Below the pieces are notes generated by a model, which had not been told where the DNA came from, made no database searches, and saw nothing but the letters and a program-made list of their open reading frames with translations. The translations under genes were made by a program, and so were the position numbers. Positions 33,864 to 42,279 of a stretch of DNA of 64,000 nt are shown in pieces. The DNA is from Poriferisodalis sp965204125 (lineage in GTDB: Bacteria > Actinomycetota > Acidimicrobiia > Acidimicrobiales > Poriferisodalaceae). Every line of letters starts with the position of its first letter. Within the stretch, counting starts at the first letter, position 1. The stretch covers positions 1,364,001 through 1,428,000 of the forward strand of contig NZ_OZ241968.1 in assembly GCF_965204125.1 (NCBI RefSeq), given 5' to 3'.

Positions 33864-35648
33864 TCATTGCTGCTGATCTGACCGCTCCGTGGATTCTGCA
33901 TAGAGGTAGTGAAACCCTGGCCCTCGGCCCGATGGCCGGCTCGGCACGAGTCCTTCGGCCTTGGCGAGGTCGCGTAGATGACTATTGGCGGTCGGTTGAC
34001 TGACGCTGGCGATGGCTGAGTACTCGGCTGAAGAGATGCGTTTCCGTTCCCTTACCCAAGCTGTCGCTGTCGCTGGGAGTACTCGTGGGGCACGGAGCCC
34101 ACTGCGCGCGCCCCGCGAGAGGTGCCACGCAGGAGGCGTCCCGTCGGGCACAGGCACACGTGCGAGCAACGGCCTGTCGTCGGCAGTCCGATAGCTAGCC
34201 ACCCGCCGAAGCACCTGAGTGGTGTCAGCCGGTGTTCGTTGCAGCAGAGGGGCGCATGAGTGCGCAGTAAGGAACGCGGTCTCGGGATTCATTGCGCGCC
34301 AGACCAGCAGCGCCGCGTCGACATCGTCGGAGGCTGGTTCGGGAGGCATACCTTGGTCCTCCGACGGCATGCGAAGACCAGCAAAGAACTGGAAGCGGCC
34401 AACATCGACTGGGCATCCGCGCAGCACGACTCGAACAGCCGGCTGCTCAGTCGCCTCAATGAGCGGTGGTTCACTGCCGACTCGAATGAGATCGGCGACC
34501 ATCCGGTCGACGCCGGTGCCCTCTTGCTCGACGAGTCCGAGTTGGCGAACCGCGTTCATCAGCGTCCGATAACGAGGCAGCGAAGGGTGGGTGATGATGT
34601 TGTCGACACTGACGTCACCCATGAGTCCTCCCGGCGAGGTCACGCGCAGCTCGTGCCCAATATGTTCGACGACAGTCGGCTCGTGTTGGTGCCAGTCGCG
34701 ATGGCAAACGCCGTTGAGGATGGCCTCGCGCAGCGTGCGTTCAGGTATCGCATGCACCCGGATTACGGCGAGTCCCAGGGTGAGTTCTCGAAATGGATTC
34801 CGCCGTGTGTACTCGGCTTCAACGAGATCCAGCTCTTCGAGCAGCGACAGCCCGCCCTCGCAGACGCGCGCAAGCGAAGGACCGCCAGGTACCCGCCGAT
34901 ACGTGTAGTCAAGCGCGGGGAAGGCTCGGCTGCCGAGCAGGATCTCACCCGCGTGGTTGAGTGAGTCGGTGTCGCCGTAGAGAAGGCCCAGCCGTGCCAG
35001 CAAGTCGCGGCGGCTGAGCGACGACCTACGCGAGTCGAGCACTGCGGCTCTACGCAGCAGTGACCTGAATGCGCTGTCTGAGGTCTCGTCGACCTTCATC
35101 CCCGATTCGCGGTGCGACGGGTCTGCAGCTACGCCTGCAAACAGCCCCTGGAGCAATTGCGTTGAAGTTACGGGCACACAGGCAGCGCCCCGCCGGTGCT
35201 GGTACTTGCGCTCGAACGGGACCGGCTCGACTGCCTGGGGTACCACGATGACGAGAAGTCGCGAACCCTTGACCTCAGCTTCGCGGATGTCAACCGTGAC
35301 CTTGCTGTCGGTGAGCTGGTACAGACGGGTACGCAGCCAGTCAGTGTCGCTGACGGCACCGATGAGTTCTCCGGTGCGATCGTCGACGCCGACAATGATG
35401 ACGCCACCGCCGCGGGTATTGGCGAAGCACGCAGCCTCGGCGGCGAGCTGCTTGGCCACGCGTTCATCGCGCGGCTGCCCAGGCAAGACCTCGGAGCCAG
35501 CACGACGGCTGGCTTCCTCCTTGAGATCGACCCCTTCGGTCTCCAACTCACCCGGGTTTGTCGACCCAGCGGCGAGCGCGTTCAGGACGCGTTCGATCTC
35601 AGCGTCATGCGAGGGTGGCGGAAGGAAGGTAAAGGCGCGGTCCGGCAC
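33864..35648 (-). CDS. AlbA/Schlafen-type ATP-binding protein with C-terminal winged helix
   Basis: A 594-residue protein. It has an AlbA_2 domain (residues 60-165: AAEAACFANTRGGGVIIVGV, then a VPFERKYQHRRGAA segment). An ATPase-like HATPase_c_4 region follows (RTLREAILNGVCHRDWHQ near residue 310; EGTGVDRMVADLI), and a C-terminal helix-turn-helix (SSAEYSAIASVSQPTANSHL). Proteins of this type are often called putative transcriptional regulators or RecG-like and cluster in defence islands. It is the rightmost gene of the Dnd island. The GTG start is 18 bases from a perfect palindrome. Confidence 0.8.
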   Translation of the reverse strand: MPDRAFTFLPPPSHDAEIERVLNALAAGSTNPGELETEGVDLKEEASRRAGSEVLPGQPRDERVAKQLAAEAACFANTRGGGVIIVGVDDRTGELIGAVSDTDWLRTRLYQLTDSKVTVDIREAEVKGSRLLVIVVPQAVEPVPFERKYQHRRGAACVPVTSTQLLQGLFAGVAADPSHRESGMKVDETSDSAFRSLLRRAAVLDSRRSSLSRRDLLARLGLLYGDTDSLNHAGEILLGSRAFPALDYTYRRVPGGPSLARVCEGGLSLLEELDLVEAEYTRRNPFRELTLGLAVIRVHAIPERTLREAILNGVCHRDWHQHEPTVVEHIGHELRVTSPGGLMGDVSVDNIITHPSLPRYRTLMNAVRQLGLVEQEGTGVDRMVADLIRVGSEPPLIEATEQPAVRVVLRGCPVDVGRFQFFAGLRMPSEDQGMPPEPASDDVDAALLVWRAMNPETAFLTAHSCAPLLQRTPADTTQVLRRVASYRTADDRPLLARVPVPDGTPPAWHLSRGARSGLRAPRVLPATATAWVRERKRISSAEYSAIASVSQPTANSHLRDLAKAEGLVPSRPSGRGPGFHYLYAESTERSDQQQ

Positions 35649-35665
35649 AGGGGATAGTTTATCTT

Positions 35666-35677
35666 TTTGGTACCAAA
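35666..35677. promoter_or_regulatory. Perfect 12-bp palindrome TTTGGTACCAAA upstream of AlbA-type gene
   Basis: The palindrome sits 18 bases in front of the GTG of the AlbA/HTH protein, in an unusually AT-rich 90-base stretch (about 35650-35740) that also contains AAGATAAACT on the minus strand, a plausible -10 region. The encoded protein has its own winged helix, so autoregulation is possible. The remaining bases up to 35879 show no gene. Confidence 0.45.
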
Positions 35678-35879
35678 TACATACGTTGAGCGGCTTGATG
35701 CTCTTTGGTTTATTTATTTGGCAAAGAAGAAAATAAGTTTGAAGGGTGATGGTGCTGCGGCTTTTGCTTCCCCAGCAAGCGCCGAGCTTCCGGCTCTCGA
35801 TCGAACGCCGGCAAGCGCTCTCGGTGGTTGCGACAGCATCGAGTACAGGTGTCGGAAGGGCATCCAGTCGAGGTTGGCC

Positions 35880-37652
35880 TCAACAATCGACCTCTTTGGC
35901 GGTGTAGTCGCCGTGGGGGCCGTCGTGGCTGAACACGTAGGCGTTGGTGCGGTTCGCGTCGCCTGCCACCGCGATCACGAACTTCGCAGGTTCCGACACG
36001 ATCGGCACAAGGCGGTCCGGATCGTCTGAGGCTGCGAACTGCGGCGGCAGATCGCCGGCGGCGACCACGTCGGTGAGCCGGGGGCGGCCCGCCGCCAAGT
36101 TGGTCCACTCGCCGATGAGCTTCTCGAAGCGCCACGCCGGGATGCGAGCGTGCTCGAAGAGCGCCTCGGCCAGGTTCGCCTTGGTCCAGCCGGCTGCTGC
36201 ACAGGTGCGCGCCAGGATCGGCGACAGCACCAGCAGCGGCCGGTAGTGCATCCGCCCGAGGCCGTAGAGGTGCCCCAGATCCCAGCCGGTGATCCGCGCC
36301 AGTCCGTCGGCAAGGTACGGCACGATCTCGTCGGGAGTGGAGCCGAACGCGCTGCCGACAATGGCTCCACTGTTGAAGCGGGCCATGGTGAGCACGTCGT
36401 CGTTAGGGCCGAAGCCGAACTCGGCGCTGACGGGGTCCCAGCCGATGTCGGCGAGGGCGGCGGCGTTTTCACACAGCACCACACGGAACGAGTTCCCGAA
36501 GGTGGACTTGTCGTGCTCGGCTGCGGTGAAGCCGAACACGTTGCGCTGGTAGAGCCGCAGCCAGCGGCCGACGCTGGTGTTGGCGCGCACACCGTCGCGC
36601 AGTGCCCCCACGCCGGAGTTGAAGCCCAGCGCAGCCGCATTCGGCCCGTCGAGGATCATCAACGCATCGGCGCCGGTGGTGTTGCCCGAGTGCTCTGCGC
36701 CGTAATGCGGGTCGGCCAGGATGCGCGCTGCGGCGAGCAGCACACCCATGTGACGCGGCTCGCAGCCCGCCATGACGGCGTTGGTGGCCACCGACCACAC
36801 AGTCATGTCGCGGCCGGTCGTCCGGGCGATGCCCAGCGACTGCTGAGAGTCCAAGCCCGTGCCGGCCAGGAAGCGCTCGACCCGGTCCCTTGTCGGCGGA
36901 ACGATCGGCAGCCCGTCCGACCATCCCCGCTCGGCGAAGGCGTCGTTGATCTCGTCGACCGAACCGCTGGCGACGGTGTCGTAGGGGGCTGGGTCGAACG
37001 ATGCCGAGTCGAGCGTGGATGGGCTGAGCGAGCTCTCGCCGCCGTCGGCCGGATCGCTTCGGGCGATGCGGCCGTTCGTGCCGTTGCGTGCAGCAGATGC
37101 TCCGGTCAGCCCTTCCACGATGGCGTCCACGGTGTGATTGACGAAGTTGCTCTCCATATCCAAAGCGGACTGAGCATCCACGTGGCCCACGGTGATCGCC
37201 AGCGGAAGCTGCTCGAATCCGTGGCCCTTTGCGGTCGCGGCGGCCTGGCCGTCGAAGCTCTCGCACACGATCGAGACCGACGGCACCCCCGCGGTCTCGG
37301 CTGCTACTGCTGCCCGCGCCACGGCGGGCGTGCAGCTGCCTCAGCAGCCCATGCCCGACACGACCGCGTCGACAGCTCGTGAACGCAGCGAGTCGGGCAG
37401 GCGGTCGATGACGGCGGCCTCATCGCCGCCGTGGGTGTTGCCGAACGTCTCGTAGCCGACGAACGTCACGCCCTCGTAGCGGGCTGCGAGCTCGCGTTCG
37501 AGAATCGGGAACAGCTCATCGCCGCGGAACAGGTAGTCCCACAGGAACCCGATCCGCTTGCCGGCCAGCGTGTCGAGCCTCGGTGCCAGCTCCCGCTGCT
37601 CGATGCCCGACGGCGCTCCAGGCCAGACGACGTCATACGACGGTTCAGTCAT
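35880..37652 (-). CDS. UGSC-family selenoprotein, read through an in-frame TGA (Sec104)
   Basis: Two same-frame open segments (37652-37344 and 37340-35880) are separated only by the TGA at 37343-37341. Translating the TGA as selenocysteine gives one 590-residue protein with the motif GMGC-U-GSC-TPAVARAA, the redox motif that defines UGSC (seleno)proteins. The N-terminal domain (residues 1-190) includes GKRIGFLWDYLFRGDELFPI and FVGYETFGNTHGGDEA. A linker is followed by a domain of about 370 residues starting ERGWSDGLPIVPPTRDRV. A SECIS-like hairpin follows the TGA. The reaction is unknown; a redox role is inferred from the motif. It lies 39 bases downstream of the permease gene in the same direction. 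Confidence 0.82.
37307..37335 (-). promoter_or_regulatory. Bacterial SECIS-like hairpin after the in-frame TGA
   Basis: Numbering the minus strand from T1 of the TGA (37343), CTGC (9-12) pairs with GCAG (34-37), and GCCCGC (15-20) pairs perfectly with GCGGGC (27-32). The apical loop CGTGGC (21-26) holds G22-U23. Bacterial SECIS elements have an apical loop with a GU at about positions 23-24 after the UGA, so size, distance and loop content all fit. Confidence 0.7.
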
Positions 37653-37691
37653 GTGAGCGTCCCCCTTGCGGTGCCTGCGCGGGCCCGGGGC

Positions 37692-39446
37692 TCAGCCTCT
37701 TGGATCGGGCACGTCAACGTGGACGGTCACGATATCCACCTCGTGATATTGCTGATGATTCACCGACGCGGCGTGATGCTGCAGCACTCGAAGCGAGAGG
37801 TCCCGCTCGACAGGCCGTTCCACGCTGTGGGCATCCAGCACAGCGAGCCGGTCCTCGATGTTCTCCCCGCTCGCCGCGGCCACGAACTCGAGCACGGCAC
37901 CCCCGTCCTGCTTGCTCGCGGTCAGCCGCAAGGTGCGACCCTGGCCAGCGCCCGCAGGCCGTTCGGCGTCGATCAGCGTCAGCAGCGCTTCCTCGGCCAC
38001 TGCGTCGAGACGGTCTGACATCGCTCGGCTCCAGCCGTTGCGGTCTGCGAAGCGGCCCGCGAACACGCGAACCTGCGGCAGCGCCGACGCCGCCAGATCG
38101 CAGCGCAACCGCTGGGGACGGGCCCGGGTGACCTCATCGAACAGCGTCAGCACGATGGCGGTGAGCCCGCCGGCGGTCATGCCGTTCTGGAGGAAGCCGC
38201 CCGCAAAGTCAGACAGGTACTCAGGAAAGATCTGGTTGTTCTGGAAGCCCACACCGATCCAGAACGAAAAGCCCGCAATCAGCCCCCGGCGGTAGTCGGT
38301 GGCGTCGGCGATCACGATCTTCATGCCCACCACGAACAGCAACGCAAGCAGCACGGTCACGTAAGCCGCGACCACCGCATCAGGCACCGCCAGCACCAAG
38401 GCCAGCAGCTTGGGCACGAACGCCATCACGATGAACGAGATGCCGATCGCCACGCCCACCCGGCGCGCTGCCACACCGGTCAGCTCGGTGATGGAGATGC
38501 TGGTGGAGTAGGTGGTGTTCGGCACCGTGCCTGCCAGTCCCGACAGCAGGTTGCCGGTGCCGTCGGCGGCCACGGCGCCCTGCACGGCCCGGTAGTCGAC
38601 GGCCCGGGGCCGGCGCCACGACACACGCTGGATGGCGACCGAGTCGCCGATGGTCTCGACGGCGCCGATGAGCGTGACGAAGATGAACGCAGGGAGCAGG
38701 CCCCAGAATTCGGCGCCGAACGAGAAGTCGAAGCCGGGCCAGCCGCCGTCGGGCAGGCCGATCCAGCCCGCCTTGGTGACCCGGTCGAAGTCGTACAGCC
38801 CGAAGAGCGCTGCCACGATCGATCCGGCGACGATGCCGATGACCGGTGCCCAGAGCCTCAGGCTCCCCCTGGCCTTCAGCGCGATGACGACGATGACGCC
38901 CATGGCCGCGAGCGCACTCAACGGGGCGCTCGCCGCAGCACTGCCTTCGGGCGACGCCGTCACCATGTCGAAGATGAGCGGCATCACCGTCACGGCGATG
39001 AGCATGACCACCGTGCCCGCCACGGTCGGCGTCAGCAGCCGCCGGAAGAGCGACAGCTTCGCCGCGAGCAGGTACTGGAACAACGAGGACGCCACGACCA
39101 GGCTGGCCAGCAAGCCCGGCCCGCCGTCGGTGAGGGCGGTGACACAGACGGCGATGAAGGCGCCGGACGTGCCCATCAGCAGCACATAACCGGCGCCGAT
39201 GCGGCCGAACCGCACTGCCTGCAGGATGGTGCTGATGCCGCTGATCGCCGCAGCGGCGAACACGGCCCACGTCAGGTAGGAATCGGTGCCGCCGGCGGCC
39301 CGGACGACGATGGCAGGCGTCAGCACGACACCGGCGATGGCCAGAACTGCAAACTGCAATCCCAGCCCTGCGGTGAGCGGCAGCGGGGGCTTGTCGTCGG
39401 CCTCGAAGCGAATGTGCCGGGAGGCGCTCGGTGCTTGTTCGGGCAT
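37692..39446 (-). CDS. NCS2-family uracil/xanthine permease with C-terminal ATPase-like domain
   Basis: A 584-residue protein. Residues 1-440 form a nucleobase/ascorbate (NCS2) transporter with about 14 TM helices: PLPLTAGLGLQFAVLAIAGV, a QAVRFGRIGAGYVLLMGTSG segment, and the SVAIQRVSWRRPR and LAGTVPNTTYSTSI motifs. The last 140 residues are soluble. A helix SDRLDAVAEEALLTLIDAER and strands such as RTLRLTASKQDGGAVLEF resemble a degenerate GHKL/anti-sigma ATPase fold. It precedes the UGSC selenoprotein, so transporter and enzyme may share a substrate. The ATG at 39446 was preferred to a longer frame. Confidence 0.8.
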   Translation of the reverse strand: MPEQAPSASRHIRFEADDKPPLPLTAGLGLQFAVLAIAGVVLTPAIVVRAAGGTDSYLTWAVFAAAAISGISTILQAVRFGRIGAGYVLLMGTSGAFIAVCVTALTDGGPGLLASLVVASSLFQYLLAAKLSLFRRLLTPTVAGTVVMLIAVTVMPLIFDMVTASPEGSAAASAPLSALAAMGVIVVIALKARGSLRLWAPVIGIVAGSIVAALFGLYDFDRVTKAGWIGLPDGGWPGFDFSFGAEFWGLLPAFIFVTLIGAVETIGDSVAIQRVSWRRPRAVDYRAVQGAVAADGTGNLLSGLAGTVPNTTYSTSISITELTGVAARRVGVAIGISFIVMAFVPKLLALVLAVPDAVVAAYVTVLLALLFVVGMKIVIADATDYRRGLIAGFSFWIGVGFQNNQIFPEYLSDFAGGFLQNGMTAGGLTAIVLTLFDEVTRARPQRLRCDLAASALPQVRVFAGRFADRNGWSRAMSDRLDAVAEEALLTLIDAERPAGAGQGRTLRLTASKQDGGAVLEFVAAASGENIEDRLAVLDAHSVERPVERDLSLRVLQHHAASVNHQQYHEVDIVTVHVDVPDPRG

Positions 39447-39541
39447 CCGGCGATCCTCGCGGCCAGCACTGGCCGGCGCAAGCACCGCGGGCCCAGCCAC
39501 TAGGGGCTGGGACGCGGGCCGGGCCGGTAGCTTCAGCCGGC

Positions 39542-40795
39542 GTGATCGATCTCCGCCGGCTTCGGGATGACGCCGCCTATCGAGACGGCGCAGCCCGCAA
39601 GGGCGCTTCGCCGGAGTTCATCGTCGACGTGCTCGCGGCCGATGAGGCGTGGCGGTCGGTCACTCACCAGGCTGAGCAGGCGCGTGCGGCGCAGAACGCC
39701 GCGTCGCGAGAGATCGGGCGGGCGGCCCCCGACGAGCGTCCGGAGAAGATCGCCGAGGCGGCGCGCCTCAAGGACGACGTGGAGCGCCTTGAGGTCTCCG
39801 AGCGCGAAGCTGCGGAACGGCGAACCGAGCTGGCGCTGCAGGTTCCCAACCCGGCCGCGGCCGGGGTGCCGTCCGGCGGCGAGGAGCACTTCGAAACCGT
39901 GCGTGAGGTGGGGGAGCGAGGCGATCCGCCTGCTCACGACCATGCCGAGATCGGAGCGCTGGCCGGCCTAGTCGACTCCGAGAGCGGTGCCCGCAACAGC
40001 GGCTCGCGGTTCGCCTACCTGAAGGGCGCGGCGGTGCGGCTGGAGTTCGCCCTCGTGCAGTGGACGATGGACCTGCTGGAGCGCAACGGCTTCGTGCCCG
40101 TCGTGCCGCCGGTGCTCGTGCGCGAGGAGATGATGGTCGAGGCCGGGTTCTTCCCCGCCGACCGGCACCAGGTATATGAGATCGACGGCGACGACCTGTT
40201 CCTGATCGGCACGTCCGAGGTGGCGCTGGCGGGCCTGCACCGGGGCGAGCGGCTGGAGCGGGCCGGGCTGCCGCTGCGCTATGCCGGCTTCTCATCGTGC
40301 TTCCGGCGCGAGGCCGGCACGTACGGCAAGGACACCCGCGGCATCTTCCGGGTTCACCAGTTCGACAAAGTGGAGATGTTCTCGTTCTGCGATTCGGACA
40401 CGAGTTGGGACGAGCTGGAGGCGCTGCGCGCCATCCAGGAGGAGATCGTCGGCTCGCTCGACCTGCCCTACCGGGTGATCAACGTGGCGGCTGGCGACCT
40501 GGGTGCTGCAGCGGCGAAGAAGTATGACCTCGAGGTGTGGCTGCCGTCCGAGCGCGCCTACCGCGAGGTCACCTCATGCTCGAACTACACCGATTACTCG
40601 GCCCGGCGCCTCGGCACCCGCTGGTTCGCCGAAGACGGCCAGGGGCTGGTCCACACCCTGAACGGCACGGCGTGCGCGGTCGGCCGCACGCTCGTGTTCA
40701 TCATGGAGAACCACCAGCGCCCCGACGGCTCCATCGCCGTGCCAGACGTGCTCCACCCCTGGCTCAACTTCACCGAGATTCCCGCCCCCGCCTGA
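39542..40795 (+). CDS. serS: Seryl-tRNA synthetase
   Basis: Charges tRNA-Ser. The 417-residue class II synthetase has the N-terminal helical tRNA-binding arm (about residues 25-100), motif 2 FRREAGTYGKDTRGIFRVHQ, TSCSNYTDYSARR, and motif 3 NGTACAVGRTLVFIMENHQ. The GTG at 39542 gives the family start VIDLRRLRDD. The frame extends upstream into a GC-rich hairpin region between it and the divergent permease gene. SerRS also serylates tRNA-Sec in selenoprotein-making bacteria. Confidence 0.96.
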   Translation: MIDLRRLRDDAAYRDGAARKGASPEFIVDVLAADEAWRSVTHQAEQARAAQNAASREIGRAAPDERPEKIAEAARLKDDVERLEVSEREAAERRTELALQVPNPAAAGVPSGGEEHFETVREVGERGDPPAHDHAEIGALAGLVDSESGARNSGSRFAYLKGAAVRLEFALVQWTMDLLERNGFVPVVPPVLVREEMMVEAGFFPADRHQVYEIDGDDLFLIGTSEVALAGLHRGERLERAGLPLRYAGFSSCFRREAGTYGKDTRGIFRVHQFDKVEMFSFCDSDTSWDELEALRAIQEEIVGSLDLPYRVINVAAGDLGAAAAKKYDLEVWLPSERAYREVTSCSNYTDYSARRLGTRWFAEDGQGLVHTLNGTACAVGRTLVFIMENHQRPDGSIAVPDVLHPWLNFTEIPAPA

Positions 40796-40821
40796 ACCTC
40801 GGGCCGGCCGGCTGGCTAGCG

Positions 40822-41151
40822 CTAGACGAGTCGGAGGCCGAGCGTGGCGGCGGCGGTTGCGCCGCTGATGGTGAGCGAGACGTAACCGAGTGCCAGCAGC
40901 GGGCTGGCCCGCATGAGACGTGCGCTCTCGGGGAAGATGCCCGACACCGTGGTGAGGGCTCCGAGGCCCGCTGTGCCCACGATGGTGGCGGCTGCGCCTG
41001 ACGTGCTTGCGAGCAGGCCGAGTGCGAAGGCTCCGGTGATGTTGATGAGCAGCGTCCCGCCCGGCCCGAGCGTGGTGCTCGCTCGCCAGCGGAGCAACGT
41101 GCCGATAGCGGCTGCCACGCCGAAACCGACCGCTGTGGCCAGCACCGTCAT
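40822..41151 (-). CDS. crcB: Fluoride channel subunit CrcB/Fluc (first of a pair)
   Basis: A 109-residue, four-helix protein of the fluoride exporter family. Signatures are IGTLLRWRA, the NITGAFALGLL helix and GLGALTTVSGIFPESARLM. The usual TTFST 'Phe box' reads TTVSG here. The ATG overlaps the stop of the second crcB (ATGA). Adjacent gene pairs usually form antiparallel heterodimers. Confidence 0.85.
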   Translation of the reverse strand: MTVLATAVGFGVAAAIGTLLRWRASTTLGPGGTLLINITGAFALGLLASTSGAAATIVGTAGLGALTTVSGIFPESARLMRASPLLALGYVSLTISGATAAATLGLRLV

Positions 41152-41564
41152 GGCCGTCTGCCGTAGGCGAATACGACAGCGAGGTGGCTCATCACAAACG
41201 CAGCAGTGCACGCCGCAGCCGTCAGGCCGAGCCATGCCCCCGCTGTCGCGATGCGGCCGTCGTCGAGGTGCCGCGCGAGCTGCAGTGCGAGCGCCGACAT
41301 GCTGGTCAGCGCCCCGCAGAAGCCGGCCGTGAGCCCGGGCGCCGGGCCGGCGGCATTTCGGCTGGCGCTGCCGATGCCGGGCTGAACGAGCCTGCGGTGC
41401 CGGGCCCGCTCGTGCCGGGCGGTGGCCCAGCCGACAACGCCGCAGCCGATCACGTTGACGATGAGCAGCGCCCAGTTGTCGTCGATCTGCGTGGCGACGC
41501 TCCAGCGAACAGCAGCACCGACGATTCCTGCTGCCGCAACCGTGGCTGCGACGCGCAATGACAT
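41148..41564 (-). CDS. crcB: Fluoride channel subunit CrcB/Fluc (second of a pair)
   Basis: A 138-residue, four-helix partner of the preceding subunit: GIVGAAVRWSVATQ, LLIVNVIGCGVVGWA with the conserved Asn, and TAGFCGALTSMSALALQLAR. The Phe-box region reads TSMSA instead of TTFST. I start at MSLRVAATVAAAG (41564), because further upstream the frame runs into the poly-gamma-glutamate hydrolase gene. Confidence 0.82.
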   Translation of the reverse strand: MSLRVAATVAAAGIVGAAVRWSVATQIDDNWALLIVNVIGCGVVGWATARHERARHRRLVQPGIGSASRNAAGPAPGLTAGFCGALTSMSALALQLARHLDDGRIATAGAWLGLTAAACTAAFVMSHLAVVFAYGRRP

Positions 41565-41574
41565 CGAGGGCGTC

Positions 41575-42273
41575 TCAGTCGGCCAGAGCAGGCTCGGGCA
41601 CCAGCTCGCTGCCGGTGCCGTGTGAATTCTCCGAGGCCGTCCATGCACGGGCCGCCGCAGCCAAGCCTTCGATGAGTGCCTCGTGATGGGGCACCCGTCC
41701 GGGGCCGCGGAATCCTGTCCACATCGGGCTCTTGCCGCGGATGCGCGGCGGCAGCTCGATCTGGACGCCGCCGCCGCGGGGCAGGTTGCAGGGGTTGCGC
41801 GGGTGCTGGCCGGCCAGCGTCTTGGGGATCTCGTCGAGACGGTGAAGAACCTCATAGTGCGGCAGCCGCCCGATCAGGTGCACCGCAACGTGGGCCGCGA
41901 GCGTCCGGTTACGGCCGCCCAGCAGCACCGCACGCAGCAGCCGGGGGCTGCCGAATCCGTGCACGGCCACCACGACGTCGACGTGGTCGAGGAATTCGCG
42001 CAGCACCGGCGAGTCGGCGGGATCGAAACAGTGGCTGGGCAGGTGCCACTGATCGTCGGGGCCCTGCAGGCACGCATACACCGAGGCGCCGCTGCGCTCA
42101 GCGGCCGCCGAGGCGATGTCGTCGGTGACCTCTTCGAGCCACCCGCCGTGAAACGCCATGAAGCCGAATCGCGAGCGGAGCCGCAGCACCTCGGTCACAC
42201 CCGGCCGGCCGAGCAGCTCGGCAAATGGCCGCTCCGCATCGAGGAGCGTGCGGTCCTTCAGGTGCAGTGCCAC
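41575..42273 (-). CDS. Poly-gamma-glutamate hydrolase family protein
   Basis: A 232-residue protein of the zinc-dependent poly-gamma-glutamate hydrolase family (first known from Bacillus phages). Diagnostic elements are FMAFHGGWLEEVTDDIASAA near residue 38 (metal-binding His-Gly-Gly and Glu), VDVVVAVHGFGSPRLL near residue 98, NPCNLPRGGGVQIELPPRIR near residue 160, and RVPHHEALIEGLAAA. The cellular substrate in actinobacteria is unclear. It sits in a tight leftward run with ccdA and crcB. Confidence 0.78.
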   Translation of the reverse strand: MALHLKDRTLLDAERPFAELLGRPGVTEVLRLRSRFGFMAFHGGWLEEVTDDIASAAAERSGASVYACLQGPDDQWHLPSHCFDPADSPVLREFLDHVDVVVAVHGFGSPRLLRAVLLGGRNRTLAAHVAVHLIGRLPHYEVLHRLDEIPKTLAGQHPRNPCNLPRGGGVQIELPPRIRGKSPMWTGFRGPGRVPHHEALIEGLAAAARAWTASENSHGTGSELVPEPALAD

Positions 42274-42279
42274 GGTGGC

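Noticed and set aside
33557..33901. A 114-codon minus-strand frame containing the dndC-like tail as a functional gene
   Set aside because: Only about 20 codons resemble dndC, the rest is unrelated low-quality sequence, and it overlaps the end of the AlbA-type gene.
20099..35700. A prophage or integrative element carrying the Dnd island
   Set aside because: I saw no integrase, transposase, tRNA insertion site or flanking direct repeat at either edge. Island status rests on gene content and AT-rich edges only.
37320..37652. The TGA at 37341-37343 as a true stop, leaving two separate genes
   Set aside because: Both sides belong to one family in one frame, the second part would start inside the redox motif with no ribosome site, and a SECIS-like hairpin follows. 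A nonsense mutation or sequencing error cannot be fully excluded, but would not explain the hairpin or the GSC context.
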